The translations under genes and the position numbers were made by a program. 64,000 nt of DNA from Halomonas cerina (GTDB lineage: Bacteria; Pseudomonadota; Gammaproteobacteria; Pseudomonadales; Halomonadaceae), in NCBI RefSeq assembly GCF_014192215.1, contig NZ_JACHXP010000006.1, forward strand, positions 168,617 to 232,616, written 5' to 3'. This document shows positions 17,250 to 25,722 of this stretch, piece after piece. A model generated the notes under the pieces. The model was given only the letters and a program-made list of their open reading frames with translations, searched no databases and was not told the DNA's origin. Every line of letters starts with the position of its first letter. Position 1 is the first letter of the stretch.

Positions 17250-17352
17250 GAACTTCATTCACAACTCCTTGGACGGAGTGGGCTTTTCCTCGGCAAGACC
17301 CGAAGTGTCGGACCATCACGAGGGCGCTGTGAACCCCTCCCTGGGCGCTATC

Positions 17353-17370
17353 TTTGCCATCCATGGCAAA
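17353..17370. repeat. Perfect hairpin in the gloA downstream spacer
   Basis: tttgcca and tggcaaa pair perfectly around a 4-nt loop, inside the 190-bp spacer between gloA and the lipoprotein gene. Direct repeats of gggcgct flank the upstream side. There is no T-run, so it is probably a repetitive palindromic element rather than a terminator. Confidence 0.35.
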
Positions 17371-17442
17371 GGACCCTCGCTTCGTCTTGCCCCCGGCGCC
17401 CACCATTACTGGGGGTTTGGAAGTGATCTCTAAGCCCTCGCC

Positions 17443-18588
17443 TCAGTACCCCGTCATCTCCAGGTAGCCCACGCCGCGTGGCCGGTCGTTCTCCCGGTCG
17501 CGGACCCGCACCGCACCTTCCCAGTAGGGCACGCTGGTGGGCATCCAGCGCTCGGCATGGGACGCCTCGACGATCAGGTCCAGGGCCTGGCCCGGGACCT
17601 GTAGTCGCCAGCGCGTGGGCAGCTCGCGACCCGCCACGGCCTGCGTGGCCAGCGGGGTCAGCCGCAGGTCATCGGCGCCGAGGGCGGTGACCGTGCCATC
17701 GGGGGCAATCCAGCTGCCGAAGAGGGCATCGCCTGCCGCCGCGTCGCCGCGCAAGTGGTAGACCATCAGCTTGGCGCCACCGGCCAGATGCAGCGAGAAC
17801 CAGTCCCAGCCCTGGTGCCAGGGAGCCATCAGCTGGTTGCCCCACTCCCGGTCCAGCCAGGCGCGGCCCGTCACCTGGTGGGGCTCCCCGTCCAGGCTCA
17901 CCTCGCCGCTGACCCGATAGAAGGGCTGGCTGAGGTAGACCGGGGTATCGCCGGCCGTGTGGCGAGCGCCCGGCTGGCGGTGGCGCACCAAGGGCCCCTC
18001 GGCCTCCAGCGTCAATCGGTAGCCGAAGGGGGCATCCTCCTGGCCGGCCTCGGCGGTCACCACGAGCCGGTCCAGGGCATCCTGCGTCGGGTCGTGGACC
18101 TGGCTGATCATCTGCCAGTCATCGAGCCAGGCGCGGAAGGGCCAGGCGGTGACGCCGGCCTGGTCCCGCGCGGGATCGGCCACACTCGACCCGCCCCGCG
18201 CGAAGCGCTCCGCCACCCGATGCATCTTGCCACGGGACACTGCCACATGGGCCATCCACAGCTGCTCGGCCGCCCAGGGGCCGGGGGCCTCACGGCGCTC
18301 GGCCGGTGGCTGCTGGGCCCGACGGAACAGGGTCCATTGCACGCCCAGCGATTCGCCGGACGCATCCGCCAGGTTGGCGGTGAGGTACCACCATTCCAGA
18401 CGAGTGTCGGGGTGCGGACCATGATCCTCGGGGAAACTCAGCGGCGTGCCGGGGGAGGCCTGCACGAAACCGCCGGCCGCACTGCCTAGTCCGGCGAAGC
18501 CGGCCGGCGTCTCGGGGGGCGGCTCGCTCCCACAGCCTGCCAGCAACAGCGCCAGCGCGCCGAGCCATGCGCTCATCGGGCGCCTCAT
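17443..18588 (-). CDS. CrtC/AttH-like lipoprotein
   Basis: Lipoprotein of 381 residues (lipobox LLAGC, acylated Cys near residue 17). The body has the lipocalin-like CrtC/AttH arrangement: DTRLEWWYLTANL near the N-terminus, QLWMAHVAVSRGKMHR, GRAWLDREWGNQLM and WDWFSLHLAGG. This fold includes carotenoid 1,2-hydratase, but members beside FtsX-type ABC transporters are probably cell-envelope proteins. The ATG at 18588 overlaps the permease stop by ATGA. The cassette ATPase-permease-lipoprotein suggests the lipoprotein is a partner of the transporter. Confidence 0.85.
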   Translation of the reverse strand: MRRPMSAWLGALALLLAGCGSEPPPETPAGFAGLGSAAGGFVQASPGTPLSFPEDHGPHPDTRLEWWYLTANLADASGESLGVQWTLFRRAQQPPAERREAPGPWAAEQLWMAHVAVSRGKMHRVAERFARGGSSVADPARDQAGVTAWPFRAWLDDWQMISQVHDPTQDALDRLVVTAEAGQEDAPFGYRLTLEAEGPLVRHRQPGARHTAGDTPVYLSQPFYRVSGEVSLDGEPHQVTGRAWLDREWGNQLMAPWHQGWDWFSLHLAGGAKLMVYHLRGDAAAGDALFGSWIAPDGTVTALGADDLRLTPLATQAVAGRELPTRWRLQVPGQALDLIVEASHAERWMPTSVPYWEGAVRVRDRENDRPRGVGYLEMTGY

Positions 18589-21095
18589 GTCATCTCCTCC
18601 TCGGCCAGCAGGGCCCGGGGCGGGATCCGCCACAGGCGCAGGGCCGGCAGGACCGCCGCCAGCAGCGCCACCCCCAGGGCCGTGCCCAGGGTCAGCGCCA
18701 TCTCGGCGGGAAAGACATGCAGCGGCAGGCGCCAGCCGAAGGCGGCCACATTGATCACGTCTACCAGGCACACGGTGATGACGACGCCCAGCGGGAGGGC
18801 GACCAGGCCGGTGGCCAGGGCCGCACCGCCCAGTTGGGCGAGCTGGAGGCCGGCAAGCCGGCCCCGGGGCACGCCCAGGGCCCATAGCGGTGCCAGCCGG
18901 CGGCGCCGCTCCCGGGCCTGGGCGAGCAGGCTGGCCAGCAGGGCCAGGGCCGCCACGCCCAGGGTCAGGGCATTGAGGGCCCGGGTGATGGTGAAGGTGC
19001 GCTCGAAGATGGTGGTGGCCAGAGCCTTCACCTGGCGCTGGTCGCGCAGCGCCGCGTCGCCGATCCCGAAGCGCTCGGCCAGGGCCCGGCGCAGTGCCGC
19101 CTTGTCCGCGCCTTCGGCGAGCACCAGGCCGATGGCCTGTGGCGAGACCCCGAAGCGCCGTTGCAGCGTCGGTGTGGCCAGCAGCACCTCGCCGCGAGGA
19201 TTGCCGTAGTCCGGGTAGACGGCCGCCACCGTTACCCGTTCGGCGTCGCCCGGGGCCTCCAGCACCAGTCGGTCGCCGGGGGCGATACCCTGGCCCCGGG
19301 CCAGCTGCTCGTTGATGAAGGCCTCGCCCTCCTTGAGGGCGTCCCAGGCGGCTTGCCGCCCCCCCGGTGTCTCCAGCAGCGGCCAGGAGGAGGTCAGGGA
19401 CGCGCCCGGGGTGATCCCGAACAGCGCGACGGGACGCTGCAGCATCCGGGAGGCGTCACCGGTCACGATCTCGATCAGTTGCGTCTTGCCATCGGCGGCG
19501 GGCAGCTGCGTGGCCACCTCCGGGCGATCCGCCAGCCAGGCCTCGACCTGGGCGAAGCGTTCGTCCCCCGGGCGCAGGTAGAGGTCGGCGACCAGCCGCT
19601 GGTCGAGCCAGTCGAGGAAGGTCAGGCGAAAGCCCCCCACCATACTGCCCACGCCCAGGTTGGCGGCGAGCGCGATCAGCAGCGCCATCATGGCCAGCGA
19701 CAGCCGCGGCAGTTGTAGCTGCAGGTCGGCCAGGGCCCACTGGGTCAGCGGTCGATGCCGAGCCAGCCGGCTCAGGGCGCCGATCAGCAGGGCCAGCAGC
19801 GGAGGCAGCCAGAGGGCCGCGGTGAGCATCAGGCTGGCCACCAGGGCGAAGCCAGCCAGCAGACCCTCGCCGGCAGGTCGGGCGGCGAGCCAGGCCCACA
19901 GTGCCAGGGTCAGCGCGAGGCCCGCGGTACCGGCCATGGCCTGGGCGCCGAGCTGGCGGCGAAAGCCTGTCCGCCAGGCCTGGGCCTGTCCCAGGCCCAG
20001 CACGCCCAGGCGGGACGCCCGCCACAGCACACTGCTGCCGGCGATGAAGAGCCCGCCCAGGGTCACCCCCAGTCCGCCGAGCCAGTAGTGCCAGGGCAAT
20101 GTCAGCCCGGTGCCCACCTCGGCGCCGTACAGGCTCTGCAGGGTGGCGGCCACATCAGGCAGCAGGGTGCGTGCCAGCCCGACGCCGCTGGCGATGCCGG
20201 CCAGGGCGCCGACGAGCCCTAGCAGCACCAGCTCCAGCGCCAGCACGCCGACGAGCTGTCGCCCCGATATGCCCAGCGCCCGCAACGTGCGCAGCAGGCC
20301 CAGGCGCTGTTCCAGTGCCAGGCCCAGCGCCGCCTGCACGATGAAGAACCCGACGATCAGCGCCAGCAGCGCCATGGCCGTGAGGCTGAGGTGAAAGCTC
20401 CCGGTGAGTTCACCGGGGCTGGACCGGGTGTCGGCCCGGATCAGCCGGTAGCCCGCGGGGGCGTCATCCAGCGCCCCGGCCGCGGTCACCAGCCGCGACA
20501 CCGTGTCGCCGGTGTCCAGCAGCCGGGCCGCCACGGCGATGTCCGTCACCAGGAGGCCCGGCGGCAGGGACGGGGCCAGCATCAGCGGCGGCAGGCGCTG
20601 GTCGCTGGCCAACCGCGGCTGGGCGCCCTGCGCCGCGGCGCGCTCAAGACCCAGCCGGGACAGGGTGTCCAGGGCCAGGCGGACCTGCCACGGCGGTGTC
20701 AGGAAGGGCGTCAGCTCGCCACGGCTGCCCGCCGTGGCGAAGGCGCTGTCACCGGGCAGGGTCAGCGGGTCGATGCCGATCACGGTCAGCGACTCGCCAC
20801 TGAGTGTCGTCACCTCGCCCTCCAGCAGTGGCGAGACGGCAAGGCCCTGGCGGCGCAGGGCGACGAAATCCGCACGCTCGAGGGGTTTGCCGTCACGGCG
20901 CGCCAGGCTGTCCAGACCGGTGGTGAACAGTGCCTCGGCGCGGGCGTAGCTGTCCCGGGCGGTGGCGTTGATCGCCTGCACACCGCTCCACAGCGCGCCG
21001 GCCGCCCACAGGCCCAGCAGCAGCATCGCCAACTGGCCGGGATGGCGGCGATAGTGGGAGAGCAGGGTGGCCAGCACCACGCCGATCAGGCGCAT
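18585..21095 (-). CDS. FtsX-family ABC transporter permease
   Basis: Permease of 836 residues with an N-terminal helix, a large periplasmic region, three helices, a middle helix bundle, a second periplasmic region and a final helix group. This is the duplicated FtsX/MacB_PCD plan seen in lipoprotein or lipid-related exporters of about 800 residues. LGLLRTLRALGISGRQLVGV and LAPLWALGVPRGRLAGL are the two cytoplasmic coupling loops. Start overlaps the ATPase gene by 10 bp and the stop overlaps the lipoprotein gene by ATGA. Confidence 0.9.
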   Translation of the reverse strand: MRLIGVVLATLLSHYRRHPGQLAMLLLGLWAAGALWSGVQAINATARDSYARAEALFTTGLDSLARRDGKPLERADFVALRRQGLAVSPLLEGEVTTLSGESLTVIGIDPLTLPGDSAFATAGSRGELTPFLTPPWQVRLALDTLSRLGLERAAAQGAQPRLASDQRLPPLMLAPSLPPGLLVTDIAVAARLLDTGDTVSRLVTAAGALDDAPAGYRLIRADTRSSPGELTGSFHLSLTAMALLALIVGFFIVQAALGLALEQRLGLLRTLRALGISGRQLVGVLALELVLLGLVGALAGIASGVGLARTLLPDVAATLQSLYGAEVGTGLTLPWHYWLGGLGVTLGGLFIAGSSVLWRASRLGVLGLGQAQAWRTGFRRQLGAQAMAGTAGLALTLALWAWLAARPAGEGLLAGFALVASLMLTAALWLPPLLALLIGALSRLARHRPLTQWALADLQLQLPRLSLAMMALLIALAANLGVGSMVGGFRLTFLDWLDQRLVADLYLRPGDERFAQVEAWLADRPEVATQLPAADGKTQLIEIVTGDASRMLQRPVALFGITPGASLTSSWPLLETPGGRQAAWDALKEGEAFINEQLARGQGIAPGDRLVLEAPGDAERVTVAAVYPDYGNPRGEVLLATPTLQRRFGVSPQAIGLVLAEGADKAALRRALAERFGIGDAALRDQRQVKALATTIFERTFTITRALNALTLGVAALALLASLLAQARERRRRLAPLWALGVPRGRLAGLQLAQLGGAALATGLVALPLGVVITVCLVDVINVAAFGWRLPLHVFPAEMALTLGTALGVALLAAVLPALRLWRIPPRALLAEEEMT

Positions 21096-21793
21096 GGGGG
21101 TGGCTCCGGCTGCTGGCCACGGGGCATCGGCTGGCCATGGGCCGTCAGCTGGCCATGAGAAAGCTGCAGGCAGCGGTCCAACGGGGCGGCCACCCGGGGG
21201 CTGTGGGTCACCATCAGCAGGGCGCAGCCGGTGTCATGCACCAGCGCCCGCAGCAGCGCGAGCACCTCGTCGGCGCTGGCCTCATCGAGGTTGCCGGTAG
21301 GCTCGTCGGCTAGCAGCAGGGCGGGCCGCGGCGCCAGGGCGCGGCCGATGGCCAGGCGTTGCTGCTGGCCCCCCGAGAGTTGTTCCGGGTAGTGCCGCTC
21401 CCGTCCGGCCAGGCCCAGCCGCTCGATCAGCTCGGCCGTCCAGGCCGGGTCCTCGCGCCTGGCCAGTCGCGCCTGCAGGCGCAGGTTGTCGACCACCGAC
21501 AGGCTCGGCACCAGGTGGAACTGCTGGAACACCAGCCCCAGCGACTCGCGGCGCAGTCGCGCCCGCTCGGGCTCAGCCAGCGACGAGATCGCCCGGCCAT
21601 CGAGACCCACCTCACCCCGATCGGGCAGGTCGAGCCCCGCGGCCAGGTGCAGCAGGGTCGACTTGCCGCTGCCCGACTCGCCCATCAGGGCCAGGCTCTC
21701 GCCGGCGCCCAGGGTCAGGTCGACCCCCGCCAGCACCGTGAGCGGCCCCTGGGGCGTGGCATAGGCCTTGTGGACCTGGCGGAACTCGAGCAT
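21086..21793 (-). CDS. LolD-like ABC transporter ATP-binding protein
   Basis: ATPase of 235 residues with Walker [14 protein letters not shown], signature [15 protein letters not shown] and Walker [13 protein letters not shown]. The last is the typical LolD/MacB/FtsE form. AGGAAGG stands just before ATG 21793; the longer frame to 21964 has no homology in its extra 57 residues. First gene of the three-gene envelope transporter cassette. Confidence 0.92.
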   Translation of the reverse strand: MLEFRQVHKAYATPQGPLTVLAGVDLTLGAGESLALMGESGSGKSTLLHLAAGLDLPDRGEVGLDGRAISSLAEPERARLRRESLGLVFQQFHLVPSLSVVDNLRLQARLARREDPAWTAELIERLGLAGRERHYPEQLSGGQQQRLAIGRALAPRPALLLADEPTGNLDEASADEVLALLRALVHDTGCALLMVTHSPRVAAPLDRCLQLSHGQLTAHGQPMPRGQQPEPPPCA

Positions 21794-21842
21794 GGGCCTT
21801 CCTGGCATTTGATCGCCCCGTGATGGTCGCACAGCCGATGGC

Positions 21843-22370
21843 TCAGGCGAAGATATGGTCGAACTCTGCCGAGAAGTCCTGACTAGCGGGCGTGATGCCG
21901 AGCTGCTCGATGCTCCAGCCGACAAGACGTCGAGAGGCATGAAAGAGCGTCGCGGAGAGTTCATGTAGCAGATTGAAGTGCTCCGCTATTTCCGCGTAGT
22001 TGGTCGCATACTCATGGGCGGCCATGTTGCGCACTGCTCGGCAGCGTTGCCAGTCACTGGTGGCGTCGATGACGCCTTGCTTCTCGAAGAAGGCGAGAAC
22101 CTTGAGAAAACTCTCGGTGGCTTCCCCCGCGAGCAGTGCACCATGGCGCATGGCGGATGCCAGGGAGTCCTGCAACTTGGCGAAACGCTCGTTGATGGCC
22201 GCCAGGGTTTCGAAAAGGTCGACATTCTTCTTGTGTTCTGCCAGCCACTCGGGATCGATGGGCCAGTCGATCTTGGCTTCCGACTCATGGAGGAACCAGG
22301 CACAGCGCTGGATGGCTTCCAAAAGCTGTGCCAGGTGGCGCTGTTGCTCGTCGAGAATATCGTGGGTCAT
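21843..22370 (-). CDS. HEPN-domain toxin of a MNT/HEPN (type VII-like) module
   Basis: Helical protein of 175 residues. RAVRNMAAHEYATNY contains the HEPN RNase motif R-x4-H followed by Tyr, as in HepT. In characterised HepT/MntA pairs the HEPN protein is an RNase toxin that the MNT partner inactivates by adding AMP to the Tyr of this motif. The gene overlaps the preceding nucleotidyltransferase gene by ATGA. It is somewhat longer than typical HepT (about 140). Activity is inferred from motif and pairing. Confidence 0.82.
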   Translation of the reverse strand: MTHDILDEQQRHLAQLLEAIQRCAWFLHESEAKIDWPIDPEWLAEHKKNVDLFETLAAINERFAKLQDSLASAMRHGALLAGEATESFLKVLAFFEKQGVIDATSDWQRCRAVRNMAAHEYATNYAEIAEHFNLLHELSATLFHASRRLVGWSIEQLGITPASQDFSAEFDHIFA

Positions 22371-22675
22371 GCAGCATTCCCGACATCGACTGACTGAGAA
22401 CGCTTCAGTGCCATGGCCTGGAAGGGGGTCGGTTTATCCCCCTGTGTATAAGTCACGATATCCACAGGCAGCTGCAGGTGTGTCTCGAGAGCCTGCTTCA
22501 ACTCGGCATGGGTGAGGAGCGAGATGGGGGTAGGGGAAACCAGTAGTAGATCGAGGTCTCCACCGCGGCGGGCGTCATCCAGGCGCGAACCGAAGACGCG
22601 CACGTCGATGTCCTCTCCGACGAACTGACGAACACAGGAGACGAGGGTTTCTCGCTGGGATCGGGTGAGTCGCAT
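22367..22675 (-). CDS. Minimal nucleotidyltransferase (MNT) antitoxin
   Basis: Protein of 102 residues with the nucleotidyltransferase signature VFGSRLDDARRGGDLDLLLV (GS-x9-D-x-D). The size and the coupled HEPN gene identify a MntA-like AMP-transferase antitoxin. AAGGAG lies ten bases before ATG 22675. A third acidic residue expected downstream may be the Asp in LPVDIVTYT. Confidence 0.85.
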   Translation of the reverse strand: MRLTRSQRETLVSCVRQFVGEDIDVRVFGSRLDDARRGGDLDLLLVSPTPISLLTHAELKQALETHLQLPVDIVTYTQGDKPTPFQAMALKRSQSVDVGNAA

Positions 22676-22799
22676 GCTGCATGGCTCCTTGCAGTGCCGG
22701 GGGTTCGCCGAGATAGCCAGAGTCTAGCATTGCTTCCCGTTCAGTCGGCGGCCTTGCAACGGGGCGTCGCCCTGCCTGCCCTGTGCCACGTCTCGATCG

Positions 22800-23840
22800 C
22801 TAGGGACCCAGGCTCGGCGCCTTCTTCTTGAGGTCCTTGCTGTCCTCGTGGGTCTCGGCCAGGGCGTCGTGCAGGGTGCGGGCGTTGTGGCGCATCATCC
22901 CCAGCCAGGTACTGGCGGTGCCGCGACTGGCTAGAGCGTCGGCGTAGAGGGTGCCGGCAACGGCCAGGCCCGTCTCCTCGGCGAGCTGGTCGATCATGGC
23001 GGGACTCGCCATGTTCTCGTGGAACAGCGCCTGGATGTCTTGCTCGCGGATCACGTCGATCAGTCGGGCCATGTCGGCGGCTCCGGCCTCCGACGCGGTG
23101 GAGACCCCCATCGGCGAGAGGAAGTGCAGGTCGTAGGCCCGGGCGAAGTGGCCGAAGGAATCGTGGCCGGTGACCACGCGGGTGCCGTCGGGGATCTCGT
23201 CCATCAGCATCTGGACTTCGGCGTGCAGGGACGCGATCTGCTCGAGATACTCCGCGGCACGCTCGCGATAGTCGGCCTCATGGGCCGGGTCGGCCGCGAT
23301 CAGGCCCACGAGGATATTGGTCACATACAGCTCACCCAACCCCAGGTCCTGCCAGGTGTGGGGGTCCAGGCCGCCATGGGCATGATCGCCATGATCGACA
23401 TGGCCATGAGCATCGTGGCCGTGTTCTTCATGGCCGTGCTCTTCGTGGGCGTGTGCCTCGTCGTGGGCTGGGGCCGTCTCGCTCGCGGCCTCGTCGATGA
23501 AGGCCTCGATGCCGTCGGTGGCGACCACTAATTCGCCCGCGTAGTCGCTCGACTCGACCAGTCGCTCCATCCAGCCCTCGAACTGTAGCCCGTTGAAGAC
23601 CACCAGGTCGGCCTCGGCCAGGGCCCGGGCATCCGCGGGACGCGGCGAGTAGGCATGAGCGTCGCTGTCCGGGCCCACCAGGGCCTTCACCTCGACTTGC
23701 TGGCCGCCGATGTGCTCGACCATGTCGGCGAGGATGCTGAAGCTGGTGACCACCTGAACGCGCTCGGCGGCCAAGGTGGCAGGCAGGGTCATCAGGCTGG
23801 CGACGCCGGCGAGCAGGGCAAGGGAACGGGACGAGAGCAT
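22800..23840 (-). CDS. znuA: Zinc ABC transporter periplasmic binding protein
   Basis: Cluster A-I metal-binding protein of 346 residues with signal peptide (about 1-25). DSDAHAYSPRPADA, GHDSFGHFARAYDL and FHENMASPAM supply the metal-site residues. Between them is a long His/Asp/Glu-rich loop of about 35 residues (12 or more His), the zinc-sensing or scavenging loop typical of ZnuA. ATG 23840 is chosen; the 35-residue upstream extension is arginine-rich with no signal. Last gene of the znu operon. Confidence 0.93.
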   Translation of the reverse strand: MLSSRSLALLAGVASLMTLPATLAAERVQVVTSFSILADMVEHIGGQQVEVKALVGPDSDAHAYSPRPADARALAEADLVVFNGLQFEGWMERLVESSDYAGELVVATDGIEAFIDEAASETAPAHDEAHAHEEHGHEEHGHDAHGHVDHGDHAHGGLDPHTWQDLGLGELYVTNILVGLIAADPAHEADYRERAAEYLEQIASLHAEVQMLMDEIPDGTRVVTGHDSFGHFARAYDLHFLSPMGVSTASEAGAADMARLIDVIREQDIQALFHENMASPAMIDQLAEETGLAVAGTLYADALASRGTASTWLGMMRHNARTLHDALAETHEDSKDLKKKAPSLGP

Positions 23841-23871
23841 AGCAGTAGTCCTTGGGTCAGGGAGGTTGGGA

Positions 23872-24762
23872 TCAGGCGCGCTCCGGCGTGCCGAGCGGCG
23901 CGGCGCGGCGTCGCCAGCGGGCGGTAAGGCTGTGGTGGCGGCCAAACAGGGCGGACAGGAGATAGGCCACGCCGGCCAGCAGGATGATCGAGGGGCCGGA
24001 GGGCAGGCTGAGGTGGTAAGAGAGCAGCAGCCCGGCGGTGCTCGAGACCAGGGCGATCGCGATGGCGATGGTGATCAGGCCCTCCAGGCGCTGGCTCCAG
24101 AAGCGCGCCGTGGTCGCCGGCAGCATCATCAGGCCCACCGCCATCAGGGTGCCCAGGGTCTGGAAGCCGGCGGTAAGGTTGAGCACCACCAGCCCCAGGA
24201 AGATGCCGTGGACGACACCGCCACGCACGCCCTGGCCGCGCAGGAACAGCGGGTCCAGGCATTCCACCACCAGGGCGCGGAAGATCACCGCCAGCGCCAG
24301 CACGATCAGGCTGGCGATAACGGCGATCAGCACCAGGGCGGTGGAGTCCACGGCCAGGATCGAGCCGAACAGCACATGAGTAAGATCCACGCTGCTGCCG
24401 CCCAGCGACACCAGCATTACCCCGGCGGCCAGCGAGATCAAAAAGAAGCTGGCCATCGCCGCATCCTCCCGGTGGCCGGTCATCTGCGACACACTGCCGG
24501 CCAGCACCGCCACCAGCAGCCCCGAGAGGATCCCCCCCAGGCTCATCATCGGCAGCGAGAAGCCAGCGGCCAGAAAGCCCAGTGCCACCCCCGGCAGGAT
24601 GGCATGGGCCATGGCATCGCCGATCAGGCTCATGCCGCGCAGCATCAAGAACACCCCCAGGGGCGGCGCGGCCAGTGACAGCGCCAGGCCGGCGATCACG
24701 GCGCGCCGCATGAAGCCGTAATCGAAGGGAGCGATCAGCAGCGCCTCAAGCAGTGCCGGCAT
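23872..24762 (-). CDS. znuB: Zinc ABC transporter permease
   Basis: Membrane protein of 296 residues with eight or nine hydrophobic helices. GMSLIGDAMAHAILPGVALG is the signature of ABC-3 metal permeases. It overlaps the znuC reading frame by 17 bp. Length and order match ZnuB. Confidence 0.93.
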   Translation of the reverse strand: MPALLEALLIAPFDYGFMRRAVIAGLALSLAAPPLGVFLMLRGMSLIGDAMAHAILPGVALGFLAAGFSLPMMSLGGILSGLLVAVLAGSVSQMTGHREDAAMASFFLISLAAGVMLVSLGGSSVDLTHVLFGSILAVDSTALVLIAVIASLIVLALAVIFRALVVECLDPLFLRGQGVRGGVVHGIFLGLVVLNLTAGFQTLGTLMAVGLMMLPATTARFWSQRLEGLITIAIAIALVSSTAGLLLSYHLSLPSGPSIILLAGVAYLLSALFGRHHSLTARWRRRAAPLGTPERA

Positions 24763-25480
24763 GAGGTGCCTCCGGAAAGCTCAAGGGCAGGCGGGGCGCG
24801 CGGGGCACCACGCCGGCCTGGTGGTCGAGCAGGGCCTCGGGACTGGACCAGCGGCCATGGCCGCCGGCCAGCAGCAGCACGTCGTCGGTCAGGCGCGAGA
24901 GCTGTTCCAGGTCATGGAGCACCACGATGATGGTGGCACCATCCCTGGCCATGTCGCGCAGCACCTCCATCAGCACGTCGACGGTCTCGATGTCGACGTT
25001 GGCGAAGGGCTCGTCGAGCAGCAGCAGTTCGGCCTCCTGCATCAGGGTGCGGCCGATCAGCGCGCGCTGGCGCTGCCCCCCGGAGAGCTCGCCCAGCTGA
25101 CGGTGGGCCAAATCGGAGATGCCCAGCCGCGCCATGATCTCCCGGCCGCGGCGATAGTGGTCCGCACCATAGCCCTTCAGCGCCCCGTGGCTCGGCCAGG
25201 TGCCGGTCATGATCAGCTCCTCCACGCTCATCGGGAACCCGAGGTCCAGGGCCAGCTGCTGGGGCAGCCAGGCGCGACGTTCCTTGGGCACCTGGCAGGC
25301 CACTCGGCCCGCCACCGGCGCCAGCATGCCCATGATGGCGGCGATCAAGGTGCTCTTGCCGGCCCCGTTGGCCCCGATCAGGGCGGTGATGGCACCGTCC
25401 TGGAAGCGGCCGTCGAGGTGCTCGAGGATGGTCTGGCCACCCCGGGCCAGCTGCAGGTCGTGGAGCTGCAGGCGTGACAT
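24746..25480 (-). CDS. znuC: Zinc ABC transporter ATP-binding protein
   Basis: ATPase of 244 residues with Walker A GANGAGKSTLIAA, signature LSGGQRQRALIGRTL and Walker B LLLLDEPFANVD. ATG 25480 overlaps the stop of the small upstream gene (TGATG). The spacer carries a run of G that may serve in ribosome binding. It is the energy subunit for znuB/znuA. Confidence 0.93.
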   Translation of the reverse strand: MSRLQLHDLQLARGGQTILEHLDGRFQDGAITALIGANGAGKSTLIAAIMGMLAPVAGRVACQVPKERRAWLPQQLALDLGFPMSVEELIMTGTWPSHGALKGYGADHYRRGREIMARLGISDLAHRQLGELSGGQRQRALIGRTLMQEAELLLLDEPFANVDIETVDVLMEVLRDMARDGATIIVVLHDLEQLSRLTDDVLLLAGGHGRWSSPEALLDHQAGVVPRAPRLPLSFPEAPHAGTA

Positions 25481-25629
25481 CAGCCCCCCCACCCGGCGGC
25501 CCAGGCGACGCCCAGCCACAGCGCGGCCAGCGGCATGGCCGCCAGTGCCAGGCGGCGCGCCGCCGAGAGCGACATCAGCGAGAAATGGCAGGGGCCTTCC
25601 GGGCGGTGCCGGTGCATGCGGTGTGCCAT
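25480..25629 (-). CDS. Small His-rich membrane peptide heading the znu operon
   Basis: Peptide of 49 residues, too short for most gene callers. The N-terminus MAHRMHRHRPEGPCH has four His and one Cys, and the rest is one hydrophobic segment (LALAAMPLAALWLGVAWAA). A GGAGG sits 7 bases before ATG 25629, and the stop overlaps the znuC start by TGATG. The coupled position directly under the Zur-like box makes it a plausible metal-binding accessory peptide. I know of no characterised homologue. Confidence 0.65.
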   Translation of the reverse strand: MAHRMHRHRPEGPCHFSLMSLSAARRLALAAMPLAALWLGVAWAAGWGG

Positions 25630-25656
25630 GGGGGAGCCTCCGGAAATGTGGCGGAG

Positions 25657-25669
25657 GTTATAACATAAC
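25657..25669. promoter_or_regulatory. Zur-like operator of the znu operon
   Basis: gttat-aac-ataac is an inverted repeat with the same GTTAT-N3-ATAAC spacing as the gammaproteobacterial Zur box. It lies 28 bp before the start of the small peptide gene, inside the only AT-rich stretch of the promoter region. Zinc-bound Zur would repress the operon here. Confidence 0.7.
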
Positions 25670-25722
25670 AATAGTATCGTGCGTCAATGCCCAGGGTCCG
25701 TCCAGAGGGGCCGTGCCGTGGG

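Noticed and set aside
17353..17370. Hairpin after gloA as a Rho-independent terminator
   Set aside because: The stem is perfect but has no T-tract on either strand, so it was listed only as a palindromic repeat.
23350..23465. Short repeated units read as a possible tandem repeat or CRISPR-like array
   Set aside because: They encode the His-rich metal loop of ZnuA in frame. The periodicity comes from CAT/GAG-type codons, not from spacers and repeats.
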